Source of the DNA: Treponema sp.
GTDB lineage: Bacteria; Spirochaetota; Spirochaetia; Treponematales; Breznakiellaceae
Length of the DNA stretch: 5,760 nucleotides
Direction of reading: 5' to 3'
Assembly (NCBI GenBank): GCA_031290325.1
Contig: JAITNU010000088.1
Location: 1 to 5,760 of the forward strand
The notes beneath the pieces are model-generated. The model had not been told where the DNA came from, did not search any database, and saw only the letters and a program-made list of their open reading frames with translations. A program made the translations under genes and the position numbers. How positions within the stretch are numbered: the first letter of the stretch is position 1; each line of letters starts with the position of its first letter. Shown here one piece after another: positions 1 through 5,760 of this stretch.

Positions 1-182
1 AGGCTATCTTCCCTGAACACTTTGATCACCTCGGCGGGATCACGTCCAACCCCGGCAAATATCTCCTCATACATCCGCGCAACCCGGGCCGGTGTTTCCC
101 GCAGCCCTTCCCGTTCAGGGTTTTCACCAATCGCACTGAGAATTTCCCTAACGGCATGTTCAATACGTTCCTTATCTATCAT
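1..182 (-). CDS. folE: GTP cyclohydrolase I (type IA), N-terminal part, cut by the left window edge
   Basis: Translating the minus strand from the ATG at 182-180 gives 60 open codons to the edge. They include AVREILSAIGENPEREGL and ETPARVARMYEEIFAGV, the highly conserved N-terminal helices of bacterial GTP cyclohydrolase I, very close to the Bacillus MtrA/FolE start. The family enzyme is a cytoplasmic zinc-dependent decamer. It converts GTP to 7,8-dihydroneopterin triphosphate, the first step to tetrahydrofolate and also to preQ0/queuosine. The zinc and catalytic residues (Cys/His motifs such as CEHH) lie in the missing ~125-130 residues, so activity cannot be judged here. The start is supported by a GGAG at 192-195, 9 bases upstream, and by the family's usual N-terminus. 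It lies 56 bases downstream of the ABC ATPase gene on the same strand with no clear terminator between them, so it is probably the fourth gene of the transporter operon. Confidence 0.94.
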   Translation of the reverse strand, partial: MIDKERIEHAVREILSAIGENPEREGLRETPARVARMYEEIFAGVGRDPAEVIKVFREDS

Positions 183-238
183 TGCTACAATCTCCGTTTC
201 AAGCGCCGATCTCTATCATCTATAAAATACTGTACCCA

Positions 239-1000
239 TTATTTATCTGATAAACAAGCACTGTCAACAGGTGCCTTCAGGGCTTCAAGCAGCCGCCCCT
301 CCAAACGCCCGGAAGCCGCATAGTCCTCCGGTACCATATCCACCGCTTCATCAAAGATGATGCCCTGGGGGGCGTTACCTAACACGATGATCCGCCGGCC
401 AAGGTATATGGCTTCCCGGGGATCATGGGTAACTACGATACACAGGCGATGTTCCGCTTTGAGCAAGTGCAGGGTCAACTCCATGAGTTCTATGCGTAAG
501 GGTATGTCCAGGGACTGGAACGGCTCATCCATGAGCAGGACCGGAGCGGGATAGGCAAAGGCACGGGCAATGGAAACCCGCTGCTGCTGGCCCCCGGACA
601 GTTCCCCCGGATAGGAAGCGGCCTTGTGGTCAAGGGAGACCAATTCCAGAATATGCTGGCCCCGCTTTTCAGCCGCTTCCCGGCCCAGTGCTTTTTTTAT
701 GGGCAGTATCACATTATCCAAAACCGTAAGCCAGGGAAGCAGCCGGGGTTCCTGGAATACAAAGGAACGCCTGGTGCCATCAGGTTCAAAGCGGATCACC
801 CCTGACCAGGGCTTTAAAAGATCCGCCATGAGGCGTAAGAGGGTGGTTTTTCCACAGCCTGATGGTCCGAGGATGAGCAGTGGATGTTCATCCCCCACCT
901 CAAGGGAAAACCGGTCAAAGATGAGCTTTTTATTGGTTCCCTTTTTATTCCCCTGTGGCTCATTAAAACCAAAGCAGAGGTCTTGTACTACGAGCTTCAT
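239..1000 (-). CDS. ABC transporter ATP-binding protein, SsuB/TauB/ThiZ-like
   Basis: This 253-residue cytoplasmic ATPase powers import by the neighbouring permease. All nucleotide-binding motifs are intact: Walker A GPSGCGKT (45-52), Q-loop Q83 in VFQEPRLLPW, signature LSGGQQQR (134-141), Walker B VLLMDEP (154-160) with catalytic E159, D-loop SLD (163-165) and switch His192 in THD. The VFQEPRLLPWLTVLDNV stretch and the length are typical of the nitrate/sulfonate/taurine/pyrimidine-precursor importer class (COG1116). A slightly expanded polar loop (about residues 14-25, rich in Lys/Asn/Gly) separates the first strands. The ATG lies in a 4-base ATGA overlap (997-1000) with the permease stop. 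No good ribosome site precedes it, so translation is probably coupled to the permease. The family is clear; the substrate is not determined by this subunit. Confidence 0.95.
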   Translation of the reverse strand: MKLVVQDLCFGFNEPQGNKKGTNKKLIFDRFSLEVGDEHPLLILGPSGCGKTTLLRLMADLLKPWSGVIRFEPDGTRRSFVFQEPRLLPWLTVLDNVILPIKKALGREAAEKRGQHILELVSLDHKAASYPGELSGGQQQRVSIARAFAYPAPVLLMDEPFQSLDIPLRIELMELTLHLLKAEHRLCIVVTHDPREAIYLGRRIIVLGNAPQGIIFDEAVDMVPEDYAASGRLEGRLLEALKAPVDSACLSDK

Positions 1001-1764
1001 GGTCGCTTGTACACCAAAAGGAACAGGTTGAGTAGTCCCTGGGACAGGGCGGCGGCAGCCACAGTGGCCACGGTCCAGGCAAAGAGTTCAGGGGTTTCAA
1101 ACTGGGCTTTGGCCATCTGCATACCGGTACCCAGGGCCAGAACGGGCTGGACCAGGACTTCCGCCGCGACCACCACTTTCCAGCAGAGGGAAAGGGAACT
1201 CCGCAGGCCCCCCAGGATAAAGGGCATCAGCGCGGGGATATACAGGTACCGCAATTTTTCTCCTCGTGACAGGGGGTATACCCTGAAGAGTTCCTGGATC
1301 CGGGGATCCACCGACCGCACCCCCTCAATGGTGTTGACGCTCATCACCGGAAAGATCATGAGAAAAGCGGTGAACACCGGGGTCTGTTCCTGACCGAGCA
1401 TGAGAAATACAATGAGGATCACCGACATCACCGGAGTGGCGGCAATGACCGAATAGAGGGGCCGGAAAAAAGCGCCTCCCCGTTTATCCACCCCTGCGGC
1501 AATACCCACGAGGACACTCAAGGGTACGGAAACGAGGACCCCCAGGAGTACCCGCCCAAAACTATACAGCAAGGCACGCAGAAACCGTTCTGTTGGCACC
1601 AGGCTGATGAGCTGCTTCAATACCGGCAGGGGACCGGGGAATATAAGATCGCTCCCAAAGCTCCAGGCCCCCAATTCCCACAAGAGCAGCAGGGTGATAA
1701 CGCCGGCAAAAGACCATACCTGGAGACGCGGCTCCCGGGGACTTACAAGCGACCTGCGGCTCAT
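997..1764 (-). CDS. ABC transporter inner-membrane permease, SsuC/TauC-like (BPD_transp_1)
   Basis: A 255-residue integral membrane protein of the binding-protein-dependent permease family (COG0600 type). Hydrophobic segments fall near residues 17-36, 64-92, 103-123, 126-145, 175-207 and 228-251, consistent with about six transmembrane helices. The cytoplasmic coupling (EAA-like) loop is IQELFRVYPLSRGEKLRY (156-173), with the conserved Gly at 168, followed by the typical IPALMPFILGGLRSSLSL. As in the family, this loop should dock on the ATPase encoded by the next gene. The only permease of the operon, it presumably works as a homodimer. The start at 1764 is fixed by the 4-base ATGA overlap with the binding-protein gene (1761-1764), and its stop overlaps the ATPase start in the same way. 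No strong ribosome site is seen, so coupled translation is likely. Substrate unknown. Confidence 0.93.
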   Translation of the reverse strand: MSRRSLVSPREPRLQVWSFAGVITLLLLWELGAWSFGSDLIFPGPLPVLKQLISLVPTERFLRALLYSFGRVLLGVLVSVPLSVLVGIAAGVDKRGGAFFRPLYSVIAATPVMSVILIVFLMLGQEQTPVFTAFLMIFPVMSVNTIEGVRSVDPRIQELFRVYPLSRGEKLRYLYIPALMPFILGGLRSSLSLCWKVVVAAEVLVQPVLALGTGMQMAKAQFETPELFAWTVATVAAAALSQGLLNLFLLVYKRP

Positions 1765-2732
1765 TTGAGATAAAAGCTATCCGGCGGCAAGGCTCCCCCG
1801 ATTGAGGCAGGGGCAAATTCCAGAAAGACTTTGAACAGGGCCTCCAGAGCAGGCCGAGCTTCCCCGGCAGGGATAAACACGTAATTACTCTGGGGTATGG
1901 CGGCGCTTACTACCGGGGCCCGCAAGCCCAGGTTGTGCTTTTCCACCAAGGCGCCTGCCTCCCCGGGATGGGCACTTACCCATTCAATGGAAGCCTTGAG
2001 GTCGTTCAATATGACGCGGATCGCCCCGGGCTGGGCCTTGGCAAAATCAGCATCCACCACGAGGACCGTCATAGGGTAGTTCCCGCTCCCCCCGGCGTTC
2101 ATCCATTCAGCCTGGATATCGCTTATCTGCCTGAGGGTGGGCTTCCCGGACCGGGCCATGGTGGCGAACGGCTCAGGCAAGAGGGCTATGGACACCCTGC
2201 CGGCAATAAGGGACTGGGCAATTTCCGGGTACGCCAAGGCATACCCCAGCTTGAGGTCCTTATCAGGGTTAAGTCCCTTGGTAATGAGGATACGCCGGAA
2301 CACATAATCCGGGGTTGCCCCCTGCCCTGCGACCTCCACGGTCTTGCCTTTCAGGTCTTCGATACGCCGCACCGTCTCATCCGATGAGAGCAGGCTCAAC
2401 ATCCCCGTCCCGGTTACCGCAGCCACCTGGATGCGCTTCCCGGAAGAGGCGATCTTCGCCGCCACATTGGCAGGCAGGATACCGACCTTGGCTTCTCCGG
2501 CGATGAACTTAGCCGCCATTAAATCCGCCTGGGCCAGGGCTTCTACGGTAACGTTTTTTATACCCGGTATTCCAGGGGGATTTTCAAAAAGCCGGATCAT
2601 ACCGACCCCTGAAGGCCCCTTAATCCCGTATATAATCAAATTGCTTACACCGGCAGACTGAGCCGTGAGGAATCCCGCCACGACTAGACCAAGCATACAA
2701 AAACAGGATAGTTTTTTCAGGTACTTTTTCAT
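1761..2732 (-). CDS. ABC transporter substrate-binding protein, SsuA/NMT1-like, exported
   Basis: First gene of the importer operon, 323 residues. It starts with a Sec signal peptide: basic MKKYLKK, a hydrophobic core at about 11-22, and a likely signal peptidase I site near LTA-QS (after residue 24). The mature part shows the two-lobed periplasmic-binding fold signature of the COG0715 (nitrate/sulfonate/taurine/HMP) class: GPSGVGMIRLFENPP (39-53), FIAGEAKVGILPANVAAKI (76-94), DLKGKTVEVAGQGATPDYV (126-144), AQSLIAGRVSIALLPEPFA (172-190). It should capture ligand in the periplasm and deliver it to the permease. Members of this class bind very different small molecules, so the ligand cannot be inferred. 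The ATG at 2732 has no recognisable Shine-Dalgarno; AT-rich -10-like sequence lies directly upstream, so the mRNA may have a very short leader. The start is kept because it yields a complete signal peptide; the next Met (residue 13) would truncate it. Confidence 0.9.
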   Translation of the reverse strand: MKKYLKKLSCFCMLGLVVAGFLTAQSAGVSNLIIYGIKGPSGVGMIRLFENPPGIPGIKNVTVEALAQADLMAAKFIAGEAKVGILPANVAAKIASSGKRIQVAAVTGTGMLSLLSSDETVRRIEDLKGKTVEVAGQGATPDYVFRRILITKGLNPDKDLKLGYALAYPEIAQSLIAGRVSIALLPEPFATMARSGKPTLRQISDIQAEWMNAGGSGNYPMTVLVVDADFAKAQPGAIRVILNDLKASIEWVSAHPGEAGALVEKHNLGLRAPVVSAAIPQSNYVFIPAGEARPALEALFKVFLEFAPASIGGALPPDSFYLK

Positions 2733-2779
2733 AAGCTGAGTATATACTATAGTTACTGATAAAGGAAAGGGGAACTACC
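2733..2779. promoter_or_regulatory. Divergent control region between importer operon and PHP/kinase operon
   Basis: Only 47 bases separate the two divergent start codons. The stretch 2740-2753 contains two overlapping perfect 8-base palindromes, GTATATAC (2740-2747) and ACTATAGT (2746-2753). On the plus strand TATAGT (2748-2753) is a good -10 candidate; with a 17-base spacer the -35 would be the poor TTTTTC at 2725-2730, inside the binding-protein gene. On the minus strand TATAGT and TATACT matches occupy the same bases, close to the binding-protein ATG. Promoters in both directions must therefore overlap or lie inside the genes. The spacer leaves no room for a riboswitch. The hexamers are seen directly; promoter function is inferred, and A/T richness alone could give such matches. 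Confidence 0.5.
2766..2772 (+). promoter_or_regulatory. Ribosome binding site of the PHP gene
   Basis: The purine run AAAGGGG lies 7 bases before the ATG at 2780 and supports this start. It contrasts with the importer gene on the other strand, which has no comparable site. Confidence 0.75.
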
Positions 2780-4114
2780 ATGAAAGATTATCTGCGGATC
2801 ATCAACGATCCCCAGGCAGATACTCAAGCGCGCCTTGAAGCACTCAAGACCCTGGAAACCGAAGGGCCAAAGCCCCAGGGGACCGGGGAAATCAACAACC
2901 ACATTCACACGATTTACAGTTTCAGCCCCTATACGCCCAGCATGGCGGCATTACAGGCGCGGAACGCAGGGCTTGCAGCGGCAGGTTCAGTGGACCACGA
3001 TTCCATTGCCGCGGCCCCGGAGCTGCTCGCCGCCTGCGCGATCCTGGGCATCGGGGGCTGCGTGGGCTTCGAGGTCCGGGTAAGCTTTAAAAACGGTCCC
3101 TTCAGGGACAGAAAAATCAACAACCCCGATTCCGCCGGCTTAGTATACATGACCGTCCAGGGGATACCAGAACCGAAACTCAGGGAGGCTGGGGAATTCC
3201 TCAAGCCCATCCGGGCTCAACGGCTCCAGAGAACCAGGGCCATGACCGAAGGGGCCAATGTCCTGCTGGGGGAAACCGGTTTTGAGGAAATTGATTTTGA
3301 CCGGGATATCCTGGAACCGTCCCAATACGCCAATGGCGGGGAAATAACCGAGCGGCATCTCCTGGCCGCAGTGGCGAAAAAACTCATCCAGTGCTACGGC
3401 AAAGGTCCGGCCTTGGTGCAGGGACTTGCCGCACGGTTCGGGGTAGAACCGGGGGCAAAAATCACGGCCCTCCTTTCGGAACCGGACAATCCCCATTATC
3501 AGTTTGATCTCCTGGGGATCTTGAAATCAACGGTGCTTCCCCGGATTTTCATACAGCCCAATGAAAAGGAATGTATCCCTGCCGGAGAGGTGGTGAACTT
3601 TGCCCGTTCCATCGGGGCAATTCCCGCCTACGCCTACCTGGGGGATGTGGGGGAATCACTTACCGGGGACAAGAAGGCGGAGCACTTCGAGGATGCCTAT
3701 CTTGACGCCCTGTTTGACGAATTGCGCCACCTTGGATACCAGGCGATAGCCTACATGCCCCCCCGGAACACGGAGGAGCAGCTCCGCCGGGTCAGGCAGC
3801 TCTGTACTGAAAGGGGCTTCATGGAAATCTCAGGGGTGGATATCAACAGTTCCCGGCAATCCTTTAACTGCCCCGAAGTGTTGGCCCCTTCATGCCGTCA
3901 TCTGGTGGATACCACCTGGGCACTCATCGCCCATGAACGGCTATGCTCAGTGGATCCCCGGCTCGGCATCTTCGCGCCGGACAACCCCCTGGCTGCCGCG
4001 TCCTTAGCAGCGCGGATCACCGTGTATGCAGCGGCAGGCCGGGAACTGGATCCCTATCATCCTGAAGCATCGGCGGTACAGCTCGCACAAAAAATAGCCC
4101 AGGGAGCGCTTTGA
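2780..4114 (+). CDS. PHP-domain protein, probable metal-dependent phosphoesterase, partner of the FGGY kinase
   Basis: A 444-residue cytoplasmic protein with no signal peptide. After a short helical N-terminus (1-35) comes the PHP signature: NNHIHTIYS (39-47, HxH at 41/43, where most members have D-x-H-x-H), VDHDS (71-75) and GFEV with E98. ERHLLAAVAKKL (191-202) resembles the conserved R-x-H helix of PHP enzymes. The later canonical elements look altered: IPAYAYLGD (281-289) stands where an AHP-type motif is expected, and SGVDINSSRQSF (351-362) where a late Glu/Asp-x-His motif is expected. The family includes histidinol phosphatase, polymerase exonuclease domains and nucleotide phosphodiesterases; at 444 residues this one is longer than the small stand-alone phosphatases. 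An adjacent sugar kinase suggests a role on a phosphorylated sugar or polyol, but this is inference. The start is set by AAAGGGG 7 bases upstream. No frameshift or truncation is visible. Confidence 0.85.
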   Translation: MKDYLRIINDPQADTQARLEALKTLETEGPKPQGTGEINNHIHTIYSFSPYTPSMAALQARNAGLAAAGSVDHDSIAAAPELLAACAILGIGGCVGFEVRVSFKNGPFRDRKINNPDSAGLVYMTVQGIPEPKLREAGEFLKPIRAQRLQRTRAMTEGANVLLGETGFEEIDFDRDILEPSQYANGGEITERHLLAAVAKKLIQCYGKGPALVQGLAARFGVEPGAKITALLSEPDNPHYQFDLLGILKSTVLPRIFIQPNEKECIPAGEVVNFARSIGAIPAYAYLGDVGESLTGDKKAEHFEDAYLDALFDELRHLGYQAIAYMPPRNTEEQLRRVRQLCTERGFMEISGVDINSSRQSFNCPEVLAPSCRHLVDTTWALIAHERLCSVDPRLGIFAPDNPLAAASLAARITVYAAAGRELDPYHPEASAVQLAQKIAQGAL

Positions 4115-4115
4115 A

Positions 4116-4123
4116 AAGGAAGG
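4116..4123 (+). promoter_or_regulatory. Ribosome binding site of the FGGY kinase gene
   Basis: AAGGAAGG sits in the 15-base gap after the PHP stop codon, 6 bases before the ATG at 4130. It fixes the start and suggests efficient independent initiation within the two-gene operon. Confidence 0.8.
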
Positions 4124-4129
4124 TATAAC

Positions 4130-5635
4130 ATGGATTATGCTATCGTGGTAATAGACATTGGTATGACCAATAAAAAGGTCGCCCTCTATGATGATGCCCT
4201 CAAACAGGTGGATGCCCACTACCGGAATTTTCCGCCGGTCCTCATCGACGGCATTGAAACCCATGATCTTGAGGCCATGGAGGAATGGTTCATCCAGGAA
4301 CTCGCCGCTTACGCAGCGCACTATCCGATCAAGGTGATTGCCGTTACGACCCATGGGGCGACTTTTGTCTGCGTGGGAAAAGACGGCAAGCCCTCGGTGC
4401 CCTGCGTGTACTATACCCATGAACCGGGGGATGCTTTTCATGCACGCTTCTATGAACGCTTCGGTTCCCCCGAGGCGCTCCAGGCCCGGACCGGCACTCC
4501 TGCGCTTAAAGGCATGATCAACACAGGCAAGGGTATCTGCTTTGCCCAGGAACACTACCCGGAACAATTTAAGCGGACCCTGCACCTCCTCCAATATCCC
4601 CAGTACTGGGGGTACCGTTTTTCCGGGAACATCGGGGCAGAGGGAACCTACATGGGCTGTCATGGATACCTCTGGGATCACGGTGCAGGCCGTCTTTCCT
4701 CAGTAGCAGAGGGCTTAGGGGTAGCGGATTGCATGCCGAAACAACTGGGCGCCTCCTGGGGTGTGCTGGGCACCATTACCGGGGAACTCGCGGCGAAAAC
4801 CGGCCTTTCCCCAGCGGTGATCGTTACCATGGGACTCCATGACTCCAACTCCTCCCTCCTCCCCCACTTCGCCAAAAAGGGCGAAACCGGTTTTGTCCTC
4901 AATTCCACAGGAACCTGGTGTGTCAGCATGAATCCGGTCAAACAATACGGCTTTGCCCCGGAAGAATTGGGCAAGGTGGTGTTTTTCAATATTTCTGCCT
5001 TTGGAACACCGGTAAAAACCGCGATCTTCCTGGGAGGCCAGGAATTTGAAACCTGGTCCGGAGTGCTCAAGGATATCCATGGCCGAACTGATGTACCCCC
5101 CTATAACGCCTCCTTATACCGCACCCTCCTGCAAGAAAAAAACGCCTTTCTCCTGCCGGAACTCACCGCCGGCTCAGGCCAGTTCCCCCAGTCCAAACCA
5201 CAGGTGGTAGAAAACAGCCGGGACTACCCCTTCGCGGATATCGCCGCCCACCTCCCCCCCAGTTTTCAACACTACGAAACAGGCATTGCCCTGTTGCAGA
5301 TATCCCTGGTCATGCAGACCCTCACCGCCCTGGAACGGACCGGTCTTGCCCCGGGGGCAGCGGTCTTTACCGAAGGGGGATTTAGGAAAAACGAGGCCTA
5401 CAACATCCTCGTTTCCGCAGCCCTGGGGAACAACCAGGTCTTCCTCACCGATATTGCCGAGGCCACTGCCTTAGGTGCAGCCATGACCGCCAAGATGGCC
5501 CTGACCGGTAAAAAGTTGCAAGACCTGGGGGGGGATTTTGAGATCGACTATCAGGAAGTGGTGAAGACCGCTATTCCTGAAATTGCGCTGTATCGGGAAG
5601 CATGGTTGGAGCTGGCGAGAAATACTAGGTGGTGA
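4130..5635 (+). CDS. FGGY-family carbohydrate kinase (rhamnulokinase/fuculokinase-like, substrate unassigned)
   Basis: A 501-residue cytoplasmic ATP-dependent sugar or polyol kinase, normal length for the family. The N-terminal domain has the phosphate-1 loop DIGMTNKKV (9-17) and TTHGATFV (73-80). The C-terminal domain has GLHDSNSS (235-242) with D237 as the expected catalytic base, the phosphate-2 loop NSTGTW (258-263) and the adenosine motif FTEGGFRKNEAYN (413-425), followed by EATALGAAM (444-452). The STGTW plus HDSNS combination is closer to the rhamnulokinase/fuculokinase side of the family than to glycerol or xylulose kinases, but no specific substrate can be assigned. It follows the PHP gene by 15 bases in one operon. 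A run of eight G (5527-5534) lies in codons 466-469; slippage there would change the last ~33 residues. No isomerase or aldolase is seen in the window to complete a pathway. Confidence 0.9.
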   Translation: MDYAIVVIDIGMTNKKVALYDDALKQVDAHYRNFPPVLIDGIETHDLEAMEEWFIQELAAYAAHYPIKVIAVTTHGATFVCVGKDGKPSVPCVYYTHEPGDAFHARFYERFGSPEALQARTGTPALKGMINTGKGICFAQEHYPEQFKRTLHLLQYPQYWGYRFSGNIGAEGTYMGCHGYLWDHGAGRLSSVAEGLGVADCMPKQLGASWGVLGTITGELAAKTGLSPAVIVTMGLHDSNSSLLPHFAKKGETGFVLNSTGTWCVSMNPVKQYGFAPEELGKVVFFNISAFGTPVKTAIFLGGQEFETWSGVLKDIHGRTDVPPYNASLYRTLLQEKNAFLLPELTAGSGQFPQSKPQVVENSRDYPFADIAAHLPPSFQHYETGIALLQISLVMQTLTALERTGLAPGAAVFTEGGFRKNEAYNILVSAALGNNQVFLTDIAEATALGAAMTAKMALTGKKLQDLGGDFEIDYQEVVKTAIPEIALYREAWLELARNTRW

Positions 5636-5647
5636 TCCACTATTTTT
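5628..5647 (+). terminator. Weak hairpin plus T-run after the kinase gene
   Basis: GTGG (5629-5632), loop TGAT, CCAC (5637-5640) can form a 4-bp stem, extendable by one G-U pair, followed by TATTTTT (5641-5647). It overlaps the kinase stop codon. The position and T-run suit an intrinsic terminator, but the stem is short, so this is tentative. A second weak AT hairpin (AAAAG-TAT-CTTTT, 5653-5665) follows. Confidence 0.35.
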
Positions 5648-5678
5648 GATAAAAAAGTATCTTTTACGATCATTTCCC

Positions 5679-5707
5679 TTGACTTTTTCTTTTATGATTA
5701 TCATATT
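5679..5707 (+). promoter_or_regulatory. Candidate sigma70-type promoter for a gene beyond the right edge
   Basis: TTGACT (5679-5684) matches the -35 consensus at five of six bases. CATATT (5702-5707) follows at a 17-base spacing and matches the -10 consensus at four of six. The region is markedly more A/T-rich than the genes. No open frame begins between here and the window end; the ATG at 5714 stops after 12 codons without a ribosome site. The target gene would lie to the right of the window. Confidence 0.45.
5693..5705. promoter_or_regulatory. Perfect 6-1-6 palindrome, possible Fur/PerR-family operator
   Basis: TATGAT-T-ATCATA is a perfect 13-base inverted repeat around a central base, overlapping the spacer and -10 of the candidate promoter. 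The ATGAT-T-ATCAT core is shared with the classical Fur box, and 5692-5706 matches the PerR box TTATAAT-N-ATTATAA at 12 of 14 specified positions. Placement over a promoter fits a repressor site. The A/T-rich background makes chance matches plausible, and no regulator gene is in view. Confidence 0.35.
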
Positions 5708-5760
5708 TTAGTTATGTATGATTGCGGATACTTGTATAAGGTCCGAATTTAAACCTTTGG

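Larger units (their letters stand above)
5636..5760. other. AT-rich intergenic region at the right end
   Basis: From the kinase stop to the window end no convincing gene start was found on either strand. An open minus-strand frame that enters this stretch from the kinase gene has no ribosome site and is only its shadow. The stretch holds the terminator-like hairpin, the promoter-like element and the palindrome described separately. The last ~45 bases show nothing further that I can assign. Confidence 0.6.

Noticed and set aside
22..225. 67-codon open frame on the plus strand
   Set aside because: It lies antisense to the folE N-terminus, whose protein match is unmistakable. The plus-strand translation is low-complexity Ser/Arg-rich and resembles nothing.
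183..238. Possible terminator or promoter between the ATPase gene and folE
   Set aside because: I found no GC-rich stem followed by a T-run on the minus strand and no convincing -35/-10 pair; TATAGA-like matches lack a -35 partner.
1294..1309. GGATCC-GG-GGATCC repeat as a possible regulatory hairpin
   Set aside because: It lies inside the permease coding sequence, encoding ordinary residues of the coupling-loop region, and has no T-run or boundary position to suggest function.
884..1393. 169-codon open frame on the plus strand
   Set aside because: It is antisense to the ATPase and permease genes, both supported by family motifs and linked by an ATGA overlap. No ribosome site and no recognisable domain.
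1935..2387. 150-codon open frame on the plus strand
   Set aside because: Antisense to the substrate-binding protein gene. Its Gly/Pro/His-rich translation is typical of a shadow frame in GC-rich coding DNA.
2694..2703. Cysteines 10 and 12 of the binding protein as a lipoprotein attachment site
   Set aside because: They come before the hydrophobic core of the signal peptide, whereas a lipobox cysteine follows it. Signal peptidase I cleavage near residue 24 fits better.
4004..4681. 225-codon open frame on the minus strand
   Set aside because: It spans the junction of the PHP and kinase genes on the opposite strand, which have strong motifs and ribosome sites. The frame has no domain signature.
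5471..5704. 77-codon minus-strand open frame starting in the right intergenic region
   Set aside because: Mostly antisense to the kinase gene, with no ribosome site. Its Lys/Ile-rich start only reflects the A/T-rich spacer.

Overview
The window looks like chromosomal DNA of a bacterium with moderately high GC. The most likely source is a spirochaete of the Treponema type, possibly a gut species. This rests on general impression: the style of the secreted protein's signal peptide (ending ...LTAQS), the purine-rich AAGGAAGG-type ribosome sites, and the family resemblance of the genes. No rRNA or other marker gene is present, so the assignment is weak. There is no sign of phage, insertion sequence, CRISPR or tRNA. 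The window is gene-dense apart from the last ~125 bases.

Left half, minus strand (1-2732): a tight four-gene operon read right to left. It begins with an exported substrate-binding protein of the SsuA/NMT1-like class (1761-2732). An SsuC/TauC-like inner-membrane permease (997-1764) and an SsuB/TauB-like ATPase (239-1000) follow. These three genes are joined by two 4-base ATGA start/stop overlaps. After 56 bases comes the 5' end of a GTP cyclohydrolase I gene (folE, 1-182), which runs off the left edge. A complete ABC importer is therefore coupled to the first enzyme of pterin/folate (and preQ0) synthesis. The transported substrate cannot be read from sequence.

Right half, plus strand (2780-5635): a two-gene operon divergent from the importer across only 47 bases. 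It encodes a 444-residue PHP-domain protein (probable metal-dependent phosphoesterase, with some canonical metal ligands apparently replaced) and, 15 bases later, a 501-residue FGGY-family carbohydrate kinase. The likely logic is that the kinase phosphorylates a sugar or polyol, and the PHP protein acts on a phosphorylated compound of the same pathway or has a regulatory or repair role. The actual substrate is unknown.

Divergent spacer (2733-2779): it carries overlapping AT-rich palindromes and -10-like hexamers on both strands, so the two operons may share one control region. Right end (5636-5760): AT-rich and non-coding. It holds a weak terminator-like hairpin after the kinase gene and a promoter-like TTGACT element followed by a perfect 6-1-6 palindrome resembling Fur/PerR-family sites. 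This presumably controls a gene beyond the window.
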